DNA of 64,000 bases, from the NCBI GenBank assembly GCA_028293625.1, contig JAQGOL010000030.1:606566-670565 (forward strand), in the 5' to 3' direction. Source of the stretch: Chthoniobacteraceae bacterium (GTDB lineage: Bacteria > Verrucomicrobiota > Verrucomicrobiia > Chthoniobacterales > Chthoniobacteraceae). A program made the translations under genes and the position numbers. Under the pieces are notes generated by a model. It was given only the letters and a program-made list of their open reading frames with translations, had not been told where the DNA came from and made no database searches. Within the stretch, counting starts at the first letter, position 1. Each line of letters opens with the position of its first letter. This document shows positions 18,846 through 29,700 of this stretch, one piece after another.

Positions 18846-21800
18846 TTAGAAACTCCGCAGCAACGCCGCCAGTTCCGGCAGTCGCTTGGACGGGTCCGAC
18901 GCGGTAAGACGCGGGAACTTGCCCCCAATCAGGATGTAATCGCCGGCCCGGGTCAGCATGACTTTGTTGTCGCGCACGTCCACCACCGTCATTTGCCGGG
19001 ACGCGGCGATCAACTTGATCTCCGTCATCGCCAGGAGATTCGAGACGGCCTCCGGCAGCGGGCCGAAGCGGTCGCGCCAGTTTTTTCGCAATGTGGCGAG
19101 TTGCTCGTGGGTGGTCACTTCAGCCAGCCGGCGGTATGTCTGAATCCGCGGCTGCGCTTCGGCAATGTAGCTGACGGGCAAAAACGCCGGGATCCGTTCA
19201 ATAGCGGATTTCTGGAGAAAATCGGCTTCGCGGGTCGCGACAAAATCGAGCCGTAGAAGCACATCGATCCGGCCGCGGACCTTTTCGCCTTTGAGCTTGG
19301 AAATGGCCTGCTTGAGAAGCGAGCAATAGAGATCGAAACCGATTGAGACAATGTGGCCGCTTTGGGCGGTGCCGAGAATATTGCCGGCGCCGCGGATTTC
19401 GAGGTCACGCATGGCGATCTTAAAACCGGCGCCGAGCGAGCTGTATTGCTTGATGGCGTTAATGCGTTTACGTGCTTCCCCCACGGTGAGCATGTCGCGT
19501 GGCAGCATCAGGTAAGCGTAAGCCTTGCTTTGGGCACGGCCGACCCGGCCGCGGAGCTGGTAAAGGTCGGCGAGTCCGAACCGGTCGGCGCGATCAATGA
19601 TGATGGTGTTGGCGTTGGGAATATCGAGGCCGCTCTCAATGATTGTAGTGGAAATGAGCACGTCGGCTTCGCCCGAAACAAACTGCTGCATCACCTCCTC
19701 AAGCTCGCCTTCATCCATCTGGCCGTGTCCGACGACAATCCGGGCTTTCGGGCATAGATGTTTTATTTTGAGCCGCATGTTCTCAATGGACTGGACGCGG
19801 TTATGGAGAAAGTAAACCTGCCCCTGCCGGCCGAGCTCGCGATTGATTGCCTCGCGGATCACCCTTTCATCGTACGGACAGATAAAGGTTTCCACCGGGA
19901 TCCGGTTCGCGGGCGCGGTCTCGATCGTGCTCATGTCCTTGGCGCCCATCAGCGAGAGATAAAGGGTGCGGGGAATGGGGGTCGCGCTCAGGGTGAGCAT
20001 GTCGACCAGTTTAAAGAGTTCTTTAAATCTTTCTTTGTGCAACACGCCGAACCGTTGCTCTTCATCAATCACCACCAGGCCAAGGTCCTTGAAAGCGATG
20101 TCTTTTGAAATAAGCCGGTGCGTGCCGATGACGATGTCGACCGAGCCGTCGCGCAATCCTTCCACCGTTTTGCGTTGCTCCGAATGCGAACGAAACCGGC
20201 TCAGCGTATCAACGGTGACGGGATAATCGGACATGCGCTCCCGGAAATTCTGATAATGCTGCTGGGCGAGCACCGTGGTCGGCACAAGGATCGCCACCTG
20301 TTTGCCGCCCATGACGGCCTTGAACGCCGCCCGAATCGCCACCTCGGTCTTGCCAAAGCCGACGTCGCCGCAAATCAGCCGATCCATTGGACGCTCCGAC
20401 TCCATATCCGCTTTGGTTGCGGTGATGGCCGAGAGCTGATCGACGGTTTCTTTATAAAGAAAGGAAGCCTCAAACTCGCGCAGCCACTTGTTATCGGGCG
20501 GGAACGCAAACCCTTTGGCAGTTTCCCGTGCCGCATGCACCGTGAGGAGACGCGCGGCATAATCAAACACGGCTTTCTCGGCGCTCTTTTTCGCCTTCGC
20601 CCATTTGCCGTCGCCAAGCGTGCTTAGCGGCGGGTTGCGTTTGCCCACACCAACGTATTTGGAAACCAGGAACGACTGATCAAGTGGCACGTAAAGCTTG
20701 GCGTCGTTGGCAAATGCGATCACGAGCACCTCTTCCATTTGAGAGGGAGTGCCATCGTCGCCTCCGCGCGGCAATGATTTCATCCCTTCATACCGGCCGA
20801 TCCCGTGTTCGAGATGGACAACGAGATCATCGTCGCCAAGCTCGCTGAAATCGATCTGCGCACGGCTCGATTGTTCCCGCACCCGTTTGAGCGCGAGCCG
20901 GCGTGCCCGCGTATTTTTATAACGGCCAAACAATTCCGCATCGGAAAGCACGGCGACTTTCGCAGAAGGAAACGCAAAGCCGCGCGAGAGCGAGCCGATG
21001 GTGAAAACAAGGACGTCGGCCTCCACGGGCGGCACCAGATCGCGCAGCCGCTCGATCTCGCCTTCATTGTTGCAAAAGACATGCACGCTCCAGCCGAGCT
21101 CGCGCCATTCCTTCAGCTGGCCAAAAAACCGTTCGCGCTTGAGTTCATCGACCACAAAGTCACCGGCCTCGAATTCCCCAAGGCCGTGGTCGTGAAATGC
21201 GGTGCTGAAATCCTCCTGCAGATCGACGCCCTCGGCGTGTTCAAGCAATCGCACACGAACCGGCTCGGAGCCGCTGCCACCGGCGTCGATCGTGATATCC
21301 GCCGGGTCGATATAATCGCGCACCGTGGAGGCGGTGGCGCGCGAATCGGTGGCATCGCCAAGCAGGAGCGTGCAATGATCGAGCTGTTCGACAGAAGTCT
21401 GGTGATCTAGATCAAACTGCCGGATCGACTCGATCTCTTCATCGAATAATTCCACACGGACCGGAAGGGTGTGATGGAAGGAAAACACATCAATGATCCC
21501 GCCCCGCAACGCGTATTGGCCGCGCGCGGAAACCTGGGCGACATGCTCGTAGCCCGCCTTGTCGAGCTGACGGATCAGCTTTTCGCGATCAAGCCTGGCA
21601 CCGCGCGTCAGCTTGACCTCAAGCTTTTTAAGCGCTGCCGGCGAGGGAACCGCCGCATTCAAGCTCGCCTGCGTGAGCACGATGATATGACGCCCTTTTC
21701 CCGCCAGCTTTTCGATAATCGCCAGTCGTTCCGCCGCGCTTTCCGGGTCTGAAATGGCGCCCTCCACGGGCACTCCTTCTGAGTCGGGAAAAAAGAGCGC

Positions 21801-22031
21801 CTCGGGGAACCAGTTGCTCAGTTCATTATGGAAGCTTTCCTGGGCGCGCATATTGGCGCAGACAATCCAGAGGCGTTGTTTGATCTTCCGCGCGATGAGC
21901 GCCGCAAGAAAGGGCTGGGCGGAATCGTTGACGTGCTCAAAAACGACTTCCGCCCCCGCATGCAACTGGGCAAGTTTTTGCGCCATGGCCGGGGAGCGGC
22001 CGATGAGGTCGAGCAGGTCGGGTGATGACAT
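18846..22031 (-). CDS. mfd: Transcription-repair coupling factor
   Basis: 1061 residues, slightly short for Mfd. It displaces RNA polymerase stalled at DNA damage and recruits UvrA. The UvrB-homology region is at the N-terminus. The central RNAP-interacting domain starts around FSELGDDDLVVHLEHGIGRY. The RecG-like translocase follows with GDVGFGKTEVAIRAA (about 553-567), DEEQRFGVLHKE, TLSATPIPRTLY and GLADLYQLRGRVGRAQSKAYAY. A C-terminal TRCF domain completes it. All ATPase motifs look intact. The start at 22031 (MSSPDLLDLIGRSPAMAQKL) fits. The partner uvrA is at 52359-55322 in the same window. Confidence 0.97.
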   Translation of the reverse strand: MSSPDLLDLIGRSPAMAQKLAQLHAGAEVVFEHVNDSAQPFLAALIARKIKQRLWIVCANMRAQESFHNELSNWFPEALFFPDSEGVPVEGAISDPESAAERLAIIEKLAGKGRHIIVLTQASLNAAVPSPAALKKLEVKLTRGARLDREKLIRQLDKAGYEHVAQVSARGQYALRGGIIDVFSFHHTLPVRVELFDEEIESIRQFDLDHQTSVEQLDHCTLLLGDATDSRATASTVRDYIDPADITIDAGGSGSEPVRVRLLEHAEGVDLQEDFSTAFHDHGLGEFEAGDFVVDELKRERFFGQLKEWRELGWSVHVFCNNEGEIERLRDLVPPVEADVLVFTIGSLSRGFAFPSAKVAVLSDAELFGRYKNTRARRLALKRVREQSSRAQIDFSELGDDDLVVHLEHGIGRYEGMKSLPRGGDDGTPSQMEEVLVIAFANDAKLYVPLDQSFLVSKYVGVGKRNPPLSTLGDGKWAKAKKSAEKAVFDYAARLLTVHAARETAKGFAFPPDNKWLREFEASFLYKETVDQLSAITATKADMESERPMDRLICGDVGFGKTEVAIRAAFKAVMGGKQVAILVPTTVLAQQHYQNFRERMSDYPVTVDTLSRFRSHSEQRKTVEGLRDGSVDIVIGTHRLISKDIAFKDLGLVVIDEEQRFGVLHKERFKELFKLVDMLTLSATPIPRTLYLSLMGAKDMSTIETAPANRIPVETFICPYDERVIREAINRELGRQGQVYFLHNRVQSIENMRLKIKHLCPKARIVVGHGQMDEGELEEVMQQFVSGEADVLISTTIIESGLDIPNANTIIIDRADRFGLADLYQLRGRVGRAQSKAYAYLMLPRDMLTVGEARKRINAIKQYSSLGAGFKIAMRDLEIRGAGNILGTAQSGHIVSIGFDLYCSLLKQAISKLKGEKVRGRIDVLLRLDFVATREADFLQKSAIERIPAFLPVSYIAEAQPRIQTYRRLAEVTTHEQLATLRKNWRDRFGPLPEAVSNLLAMTEIKLIAASRQMTVVDVRDNKVMLTRAGDYILIGGKFPRLTASDPSKRLPELAALLRSF

Positions 22032-22165
22032 TGAAAAAAGGGTGCGCGTCGGACCGCGCGGTCAACGGCTAAAACGTGGATCCGGCAATCGTCGCGTCCT
22101 TGCGCGCAAATATTCCAATCCGGCCGGGGCCGAAACTTCAACCAGCCCTCAATGAAAGGCAATGC

Positions 22166-22966
22166 TTACAGATCGGCGAGTTGCGGAGCGAAAACAGCAG
22201 GTGGAAACATTCGTTCCCGCACCGAAGCGACGGGCATGACTCCAATCCAGCTGTTGGTTAAGAAAATCTCATCCGCGTTGATGATGTCCTGCACAAAAAG
22301 GGAGCACTGCTCGACGGCAAATCGTTCGATTACCCGTTGGCGAATCACTCCCGCCCGCGCCCCGCACTCAATCGATGGGGTCCGGATGCGCGAACCATGC
22401 ACCAGGAACACATTGGCCACGCAGGCCGATACCAACTCCGCGCGTTCATTAAAAAGCAGCGCTTCATCCCTGCCGCGCTTCTGAGCACGCTGAAGCACGT
22501 CCAGATTCATCCAGTAATTGCCGGTTTTGATCCCTCCAAACGGCGGATGGCAGACGTCCTCAGCGATAGTGATGGCGTAGGACGATTTGACCGGACGCTC
22601 GCGCGGCTCGATAAAAATGAAGATCCGCCCATTAACAACCGGAGCGGTCGGCGCACCATCCCCAGCGGTGACATAAATGCGCGCGAACGCGTCGCCGCCG
22701 TGCTCTCCGGATGGCTTCCAGCTTTTCAGCAGTTCACCCGCCGCATTCAACGCATCCTGATCGAGCGGAAATGCCCGCTCCGCGCAGCCCGCGCTTAAGA
22801 GGGCAAGATGCTCCTCGAGATACTGCGGCCCGGAGCCGGCGCCGAGCCGGATGCTTTCAAAGACGGACATTCCATAGCGAAATCCACGATCAGAGATCGG
22901 GATCGAATCGCACGGCTCAAATCCTGGAGCGCGCCAGGACCACGAGGAAGGGTGAAAGGGGGGCAT
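22166..22966 (-). CDS. Class IV PLP aminotransferase (aminodeoxychorismate lyase / branched-chain type)
   Basis: 266 residues from the ATG at 22966; an open frame extends to 23083 but the extension is not conserved-looking. The fold-type-IV PLP pattern is clear: ISDRGFRYGMSVFESIRL near the N-terminus, the Schiff-base Lys147 in GGIKTGNYWMN, and Glu177 in NERAELVSACVANVFLV. The last segment resembles 4-amino-4-deoxychorismate lyase (PabC) more than the EGTGENIF of branched-chain aminotransferases, but the split cannot be decided by eye. It lies 134 bp upstream of mfd on the same strand and may be co-transcribed. Confidence 0.85.
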   Translation of the reverse strand: MPPFHPSSWSWRAPGFEPCDSIPISDRGFRYGMSVFESIRLGAGSGPQYLEEHLALLSAGCAERAFPLDQDALNAAGELLKSWKPSGEHGGDAFARIYVTAGDGAPTAPVVNGRIFIFIEPRERPVKSSYAITIAEDVCHPPFGGIKTGNYWMNLDVLQRAQKRGRDEALLFNERAELVSACVANVFLVHGSRIRTPSIECGARAGVIRQRVIERFAVEQCSLFVQDIINADEIFLTNSWIGVMPVASVRERMFPPAVFAPQLADL

Positions 22967-23122
22967 GGGCAGCGTTTTAACGCAGGGGAACGTTTGCTGT
23001 CGTGCATAAACAGCAACGGAAAAAACCCAAACCAGACAAGGTTGGAATACCGCTGCGCTCTTTGGCAAAACGACCCCTACCAAACTGTCGCGAGTTGTTG
23101 AGATACGCGAGCAAGCCGGCCT

Positions 23123-23599
23123 TTACGCCGGCACCGGCTTCTTCTCCGCGCGGAACGAGGTAAGGATAAAAAGCCCCGCGGCAGTACAGATGCAGGCATC
23201 GGCCACGTTGAAGGCCGGCCACGGGTGGGCAAACCGGACGTGCAGATCGACCAACAGGAAATCAATCACATGGCCGTGGATGATCCGATCCGTCAGGTTC
23301 CCCAGGATCCCGCCCAGGAGGAGTCCGACCGCGACCCGGCTGGGCAGGTCCACAAAAGCGCCGCGGACATAGAACGTGACAAGCCCAATCAACGCCACCA
23401 TCGAGAGGACCATAAATGCGGTATTGCTGTTATGGAACGAGCTAAACGCCGCGCCGGTATTGCCCCAGTGGCAGAGGTAAAAATAGTCCGGAATGACAAT
23501 CTGCGGCTCCCCTTCAAATGGCAGGTTTTTGAAAACCCACCACTTGGTTGCCTGATCAAGGGCGTAAAGCGGCAGCGCAAGGGAGAGCAACAGTTTCAT
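23123..23599 (-). CDS. lspA: Lipoprotein signal peptidase (signal peptidase II)
   Basis: 158 residues with four membrane helices. It cleaves the signal peptides of diacylglyceryl-modified prolipoproteins in the inner membrane. The two catalytic aspartates are in GNLTDRIIHGHVIDF (Asp104) and FNVADACI (Asp134), and NTGAAFS is conserved. The gene starts 4 bp after the ileS stop, the ileS-lspA order known from many bacteria, so translation is probably coupled. Confidence 0.96.
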   Translation of the reverse strand: MKLLLSLALPLYALDQATKWWVFKNLPFEGEPQIVIPDYFYLCHWGNTGAAFSSFHNSNTAFMVLSMVALIGLVTFYVRGAFVDLPSRVAVGLLLGGILGNLTDRIIHGHVIDFLLVDLHVRFAHPWPAFNVADACICTAAGLFILTSFRAEKKPVPA

Positions 23600-23603
23600 C
23601 GGG

Positions 23604-26426
23604 TTATTCCTCGATGGCGGTGACTACTTCAGCACAGCGTTCGCAGAGTTCGGGATGGAACGTGTTCAGGCCCACCGTCGGGCGGAAGCGCCAGCAGCGG
23701 GCACACTTTTTGTCTTCATTGCGAACCAGGCGCGCCTGGGTTTGGCTTCCGCTCACGATTGTCAAATCACTCAGAATAAAGAACTCCTCAAGCTCGGCGG
23801 CATGCGGTTGAAGCGCGTCAGCCAGATCTGGCGTTGCCACTTCAAGGGTGACCGAAGCTTCAAGGGCGTTGCCGATTAATTTCTCTTTTCTTGCCTGTTC
23901 AACGGCTTGACCAATGACACCGCGCAACTCGAGCAGTTCGGTCACCCGCGCCTCGAGTGTCTTATCGCGCCACGCTTCATCAACCTCGGGGAATGTTTCA
24001 AGATGAACCGAGCCCGTTTTTCCAAAGAACTCCCAGGCTTCATCCGCCGTAAAGGCAAGCACCGGGGCAAGCAAACGCGCCAGCGAATCGAACACGCGAT
24101 GCATCACCCATTGGGTCGCCCGGCGGCGGCCGGAACCAGGGGCATCGCAATACATCCGGTCTTTGGTGATATCGACGTAAAGCGCGCTCACATCGACCGC
24201 GCAGAAGTTGTTAAGCGTCTGGAATACTTTCCGGAATTCATAAGCGGCATACGCTTCGCGGCAGGTACCGATGACTTCCTGCAACCGTGACATCACCCAG
24301 CGATCGACCAACGTCAGGTCGCCCGTGGCCACTTGCATCGTTGCATCGAACCCGTGCAGGTTGGCCAGCAGGATCCTGAGAATATTGCGGAACTGCCGAT
24401 ACGCATCGGCAAGCTGGGTAAATGAATCCTCGGAGAACGGCACTTCATTGGTGAACTCGACGCTCGCCGCCCAAAGCCGCACGATGTCCGCGCCGTACTT
24501 GCCGACAAAATGCTCCGCGTTCATCGGCTTCGCATAGGTCCCCTGCTCGGATTTCGAGACTTTTTTCCGGGTATCCTTGTCGACGACAAACCCGTGCGTG
24601 ACGACGGTCTTATAAGGAGCCGCGCCGTTGAGTGCCATCGAGGTGATCAAGGAAGACTGGAACCAGCCGCGATGCTGATCGGTCGCTTCAATGTAAACGT
24701 CGGCCGGCCAGCGCAACTCGGGATGCGTGCGCAAAACCGCTTCATGGGAAACGCCGGAGTCGAGCCAGACATCGAGCGTGTCGTTGCGCCGCGTCGTCCC
24801 TTCGGGCAGGGCAACCGCATTCGCCCACCAAGCGTCGTCTTTTTCAAACCAAAGGTTCGTCCCCTCTTTTTCGACAATATCGGCCACCCTGCGCGCGATA
24901 TCGGCGTCGAGGATCGGCTTGCCGGTTTCATCGTAAAAGACCGGAAGCGGCACGCCCCACGAGCGCTGCCGCGAGATGCACCAGTCGGGCCGCGATTCCA
25001 CCGTCCCGAAGATGCGGTTGCGCCCCCAATGCGGGATCCATTCGACCTGATCGATCGCCTGGAGGGCCGCGCCGCGCAACGCGTCGATGCGAATAAAAAA
25101 CTGTTCAACCGCGCGGAAAACAATCGGCGTCTTCGAGCGCCAGCAATGCGGGTAGGAATGTTTGTAGACCTGCGCGCCCAAAAGCGTGCCATTGCCGCGC
25201 AGATGCTCGATGACTTCCTGGTTGGCGTCGAAAACGTATTTGCCCGCCCAGACCGGGATGCCGACTTCCTCGGTAAAGCGGCCATGCTCATCGACCGGGG
25301 AAAGGATCGGCAGCCCATTTTGGACTCCGGCCACGTAATCGTCCGCGCCATGGCCCGGGGCGATGTGCACCTGGCCCGTGCCGGTATCCATCGTGACAAA
25401 TTCCGCGGTGATGATGCGCGCGGTCCGTGGCAAAAAGGGATGCTGCGCCTCGCTGCCGGCAAGCTGTTCACCCGTCATGCCCGAGAGCAGCCAGTCGCCC
25501 ACCACTTCCGCCTGTTCTTCTTCTTTTGCGCGCAACGAATAACCGGCTTCCTCAAAGCCGGCCGCTTCCTGGAAGGCAGGCAGCAACGCCTCGGCAATGA
25601 CAAAAAGTTCGGCCTTGGGCGCTTCATCAAGCAGCACGGCCGCCAGCCCTTCCTCCTGCTTTTTACGGAATGAACGCACTACGTAACGCTGCCGGGGATG
25701 AACGGCGATGGCGACATTGGCCGGAAGCGTCCACGGGGTCGTGGTCCAGATCACCATGCTTGCCTCCCCCGCCAGCGGGCCGGTCACGATCGGGAACTTG
25801 ACGAAGATTGCCTTGTCCTCGCGCTCGGCATATTCGACCTCCGCCTCGGCGAGCGCGGTTTGAGCGCCCGTGCTCCAATAGACTGGTTTTTTGGACTGAT
25901 AAACGAGCCCTTCCTCCACAAACCGCGCGAACGAACGCAGGATCGCCGCTTCATACCCGGGCGCCAGCGTCAGGTACGGGTTCTCCCATTCCCCCAGCAC
26001 GCCCAGCCGCTTGAACTGTCCGCGCTGGATATCGATGAACTTGCGGGCGTATTGCTCGGAGCGCTTGCGCACTTCGGCCGGAAGCAGGCCGCGCGATTCC
26101 TTGACGACCTTAAATTCAATTGGCAACCCGTGGCAGTCCCATCCCGGCACAAACGGCGCCCGGAAACCGGCCATCGACTTCGATTTAACGATCAGATCCT
26201 TGAGGATCTTGTTCAGCGCCGTCCCCATGTGCACATCGCCGTTGGCGAAGGGTGGGCCGTCATGCAGCACGAAGAGTTCCGCACCCTTGCGCGCATCCTG
26301 AATCTGCCGATAAAGGCCGGCGGCTTCCCACCGTGCCAGGCGCTCCGGTTCGCGCTTAACAAGGTCTGCCTTCATCGGAAAATCGGTCTTGGGCAGGTGA
26401 AGGGTCTCTTTGTAATTCTGGCTCAT
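23604..26426 (-). CDS. ileS: Isoleucyl-tRNA synthetase
   Basis: 940 residues from the ATG at 26426 (MSQNYKETLHLPKTDFPMKA). It charges tRNA-Ile in the cytoplasm. The HIGH box is the variant PPFANGDVHMGTALNK near residue 55. The editing domain is present (WTTTPWTLPANVAIAVHP). The KMSKS box reads KKVSKSEQGTYAKP near 620. A C-terminal zinc finger with two CxxC pairs (KCARCWRF, LCERCAEV) is typical of the bacterial type. lspA follows within 4 bp. Confidence 0.98.
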   Translation of the reverse strand: MSQNYKETLHLPKTDFPMKADLVKREPERLARWEAAGLYRQIQDARKGAELFVLHDGPPFANGDVHMGTALNKILKDLIVKSKSMAGFRAPFVPGWDCHGLPIEFKVVKESRGLLPAEVRKRSEQYARKFIDIQRGQFKRLGVLGEWENPYLTLAPGYEAAILRSFARFVEEGLVYQSKKPVYWSTGAQTALAEAEVEYAEREDKAIFVKFPIVTGPLAGEASMVIWTTTPWTLPANVAIAVHPRQRYVVRSFRKKQEEGLAAVLLDEAPKAELFVIAEALLPAFQEAAGFEEAGYSLRAKEEEQAEVVGDWLLSGMTGEQLAGSEAQHPFLPRTARIITAEFVTMDTGTGQVHIAPGHGADDYVAGVQNGLPILSPVDEHGRFTEEVGIPVWAGKYVFDANQEVIEHLRGNGTLLGAQVYKHSYPHCWRSKTPIVFRAVEQFFIRIDALRGAALQAIDQVEWIPHWGRNRIFGTVESRPDWCISRQRSWGVPLPVFYDETGKPILDADIARRVADIVEKEGTNLWFEKDDAWWANAVALPEGTTRRNDTLDVWLDSGVSHEAVLRTHPELRWPADVYIEATDQHRGWFQSSLITSMALNGAAPYKTVVTHGFVVDKDTRKKVSKSEQGTYAKPMNAEHFVGKYGADIVRLWAASVEFTNEVPFSEDSFTQLADAYRQFRNILRILLANLHGFDATMQVATGDLTLVDRWVMSRLQEVIGTCREAYAAYEFRKVFQTLNNFCAVDVSALYVDITKDRMYCDAPGSGRRRATQWVMHRVFDSLARLLAPVLAFTADEAWEFFGKTGSVHLETFPEVDEAWRDKTLEARVTELLELRGVIGQAVEQARKEKLIGNALEASVTLEVATPDLADALQPHAAELEEFFILSDLTIVSGSQTQARLVRNEDKKCARCWRFRPTVGLNTFHPELCERCAEVVTAIEE

Positions 26427-26561
26427 CGGACAAAAGGCAATTTGAAGAAAAGCGGCGAGGCTAAGCGCTCGCTCCGGACCGGTCAATGGTACGGAAGCGG
26501 ATCAAATCGGGCTTTCAAAAATGTCGCTCGCCCCTTCCGGGCCTCCGTGCCACCGTGCCCA

Positions 26562-26714
26562 ATGCCTCAACGCCCCAGCAAAAAGAAAACACCAGCCGCC
26601 ACGGGAAAACCGGGTGCGCCTAAAAACGGCAATCCGCGTTCCGCCGACGAGCACCGCCGCGATCTCAATACCAAATCCGTCCTGGATAAATTCCAAGGCC
26701 GCAAATCGATCTGA
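26562..26714 (+). CDS. Small basic hypothetical protein
   Basis: 50 residues, MPQRPSKKKTPAATGKPGAP to KFQGRKSI, very rich in Lys, Arg and Pro with no hydrophobic core. It starts 135 bp after the divergent ileS ATG and ends 25 bp before the opposing CotH/lamin-tail stop. The tail ADEHRRDLNTKSVLDKFQGR looks like a real, possibly nucleic-acid-binding helix, but I recognise no family. A longer frame through the ileS antisense strand reaches the same stop and is not credible as a gene. Coding status is uncertain. Confidence 0.4.
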   Translation: MPQRPSKKKTPAATGKPGAPKNGNPRSADEHRRDLNTKSVLDKFQGRKSI

Positions 26715-26739
26715 ACGACGCGTCTGGCAGCGGAGCGTC

Positions 26740-29700
26740 TTATGGCGCCTGCTGCGGTGTGATTACACGATAAAAACGGCTGGCTGGAGCGGAGGTATCA
26801 ATCTGTTCCTCGACGCGATCAGCGGGCTGCGCGGGAAAATCGGCAAGCCGTTGCCAGACCCCGTCGCTAAGCGCATTCTTAAACTGGATCGTGTAAGAGT
26901 GGTTTGCACGGGCGGTGAAGCGGAGCGTGAATCCCGAAGGAGCGCGCGTGATCTCGGTTTGAAAGACGTCGTTGCCGTTGCGAGGATCGGTGGCAGCCAG
27001 ATATTCGGCCACATTCGACTGGCCGTCTCCGTCCACATCCTGAGCCGCATCGCCCGCGAAGAGCGGGTTGAGACCACTCGCGTTTTCCCAGGCATCGGGG
27101 ATCCCGTCGCCATCGCTGTCCGCGATCGCTGATTCTCCACTGTTTACTTTCCCGGGGGTTGGACTCGCAGCCGCCCAGTTTGCCGCATCGTTACCGATGA
27201 CGGCACGGCTTAATCTTTGCAGCGATGGTCCCGTGCCGTCCGGCGTTACCGGCCAGGGGGCGACCTGCGAATACTCGACCTTATCAACCCGGATATACGG
27301 AACAATCCCGCCGATAGCGGCATCGGGATACGCCAGTTCGATATTGGCGGTGCTATTAGCCAGCTTTGGAGTGAAGGGTCCGAAAATCGAAGTATTCTGG
27401 CCCAGAGCGTAATTGTTGCGGAAGGCAGCCAAGGTCGGAGCATCGGCGGGATCAAATCCAACCAATAGAATATAGTCTCCCGGAAGAATGCTGCTGCCCG
27501 CGGGAAATACAAAGTCAGCATCGCCCCGCAGTTTCCATCCCGTGAGATCGACAGGAGTGGTCGTGACATTGTGCAGTTCAACAAACTCATCCCGCACATT
27601 ATCAAACGTCCCAAGATCCGGCGGATGATACATGATCTCGTTGATGATCAGCGGCCCGTTCTTAGGCGGGGCATTGATCGCGCCAAAGGTACGCGTAATC
27701 AGCGGCCAAAACTCGAATCCATTCGCTTTTGCTATCCGGCCAAATGAGACCCCATCGGTTGCGGCGCCAAAACTCACCTCCGACTGGAATCCTGTCATCA
27801 CACCGGCTCCATCCACCGCCGAGAGGACGATTTCGTCGCCAAATGAGCTGAGCGAAAAACTGCCTTCCGTCCCGGGGGCGGCGTTGAAATCCAACTCGGT
27901 GAATACCTTGTATCCGCCCGCGGCAATGGTCGTGCCCGCTGCGATCCTATATTTCTTAGGAAAGCTCTTGTCATCGCTTAACCACCAGTTGCCGATGTCG
28001 ACGGCATTTGCTGTCGGATTATAGAGTTCAATTGTATCGCTCAGCGGCAAGGTCGAAGCGGATAACGCCTCGTTGATCACGATCGATGCCGGGAGGAAAT
28101 TACTTTCTCCAGGCGACCCGGATTGCGGAAACCGGGTCCAGCTCGGAGGAGTTCCCGCCGGCGTTGGCGCGCCATTTGGAAAGCGGCCCGCGGAAACATT
28201 TGTATCCTGAGCACCAAATGTCACCGAATCGATGGCCGTGATCCCGTTGCTGTTGGAAAGGATAATCGACTCGCCGCCGGCCTTTAAGCTGAAGTTGACA
28301 TGCTGAAATCCGGCGGTGCTGCTGTCGGCTACAAACTTCGTGAAACCTTCTCCTCCAATGAATGAGAGGGCAGGAATCTGCGTGATATTGGGCGTGCCGG
28401 GCGTGTCCGATAAATAAAGACCGGCGAGGGCGACCGGATTGGGATCGGGATTATAAAGTTCAAACCAATCCGAACCGGTCAACGGATCGGCCATCCACTC
28501 GTTGAGTTTTAATGTGGCGATGGAGCCAAGAGGCGTTTTTCCCACATTGGTGGAACCAGGCGAAGCAGTATTCAATGTCCACGTCCCGGTTCCATCGACC
28601 AGGCGGCCAATTGAGAGATCAGGCGCCTGCGGGCCGAACGCAACCACGTCGCGGACCACGCCATTTTGACTGAGTAAAATCCGGTCGCCACTGGCACCGA
28701 TCCCAAAGCCGGAGTGCAATCCGGGTGCCAGCGTCTCGCTATCGCACCAGATAACCAGATAGCCATTGGCGGGCACCGTCGTGCCGGCGGGGATCAGATA
28801 CTTATTCGGAAGCGAATCATCATTGCTTAAACTCCAGTTGCTGATGTCGATAACAGCTCCGGTATTATTCCTTAGTTCGACGTAGTCCGGATACGAACCG
28901 CCGTTGAGGATTGCCCGTCTGTTATCGGCCATGATCTCATTGAGTGAGATGCTGCCGGCAGTCGTGGACGTTGGACCGAATGAGAAGGAGGTTTCCGCTG
29001 AAGTAACCGAAGGATGTGCGTCTGCATCGTAATAGGTTACCCGCCAGTAGTAAGTCTGCCCAAAATCGAGCTGAGCAAACGGGATCGGCAATGACGTCTT
29101 GCTGGAACTGCTCGTGATAACCGCAACCGGATAGTCGTAATTGCTGTTGGCCGCGCGGATCTCCCATTTGGAGGAGGTATGCGGGCTGGGCAACGGGGCG
29201 GCGGTGTGGGTGGAAGCCGCATCGTAAAGATAGGCCGAGGCAGTCAGATTCGCGCCCGGCAAAACCGCGGAGGCATTGGAGGGCGCCGTGTGCGCGGGGC
29301 GTCGCGGTTTGTAAAAGATACCAGGAGCTGGCTGCGTGTTGGAGTTAACCTGCGAATTGACCGCGGTGAAGCGGGCACTCGCGAATCCGCCGTTCTGCGC
29401 ATTAATGAACGAGTAATAAGTGGCCGATCCGCCGCTCGATGTCGGGTAAGTGAGCGTCTGTAGGTTCTCTGGATCCAGCAATGTATTATTGAGAAACCAA
29501 AGCCGCAGGTTATACTCTTTTCGAAAGGCCTTGATAAATGAATCTTTGACGTAGTTCGGACCTCGAAAGTTATTTCCGGGAAAAGCGGATGGAAGCCCTT
29601 GTTCGCCGAGATAAATCGAGGAGCCTGAACCGGTACTGTCGCCGGTGCCATACATCGCATCAAAATCCCAGAGCACGCGAAACCATTTCCCATTGGCGCG

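Noticed and set aside
25698-26561. Long open frame on the plus strand across ileS
   Set aside because: It is antisense to the conserved ileS gene and its sequence has no recognisable domain; only the last 50 codons (26562-26714) lie outside and are kept as a possible small gene.
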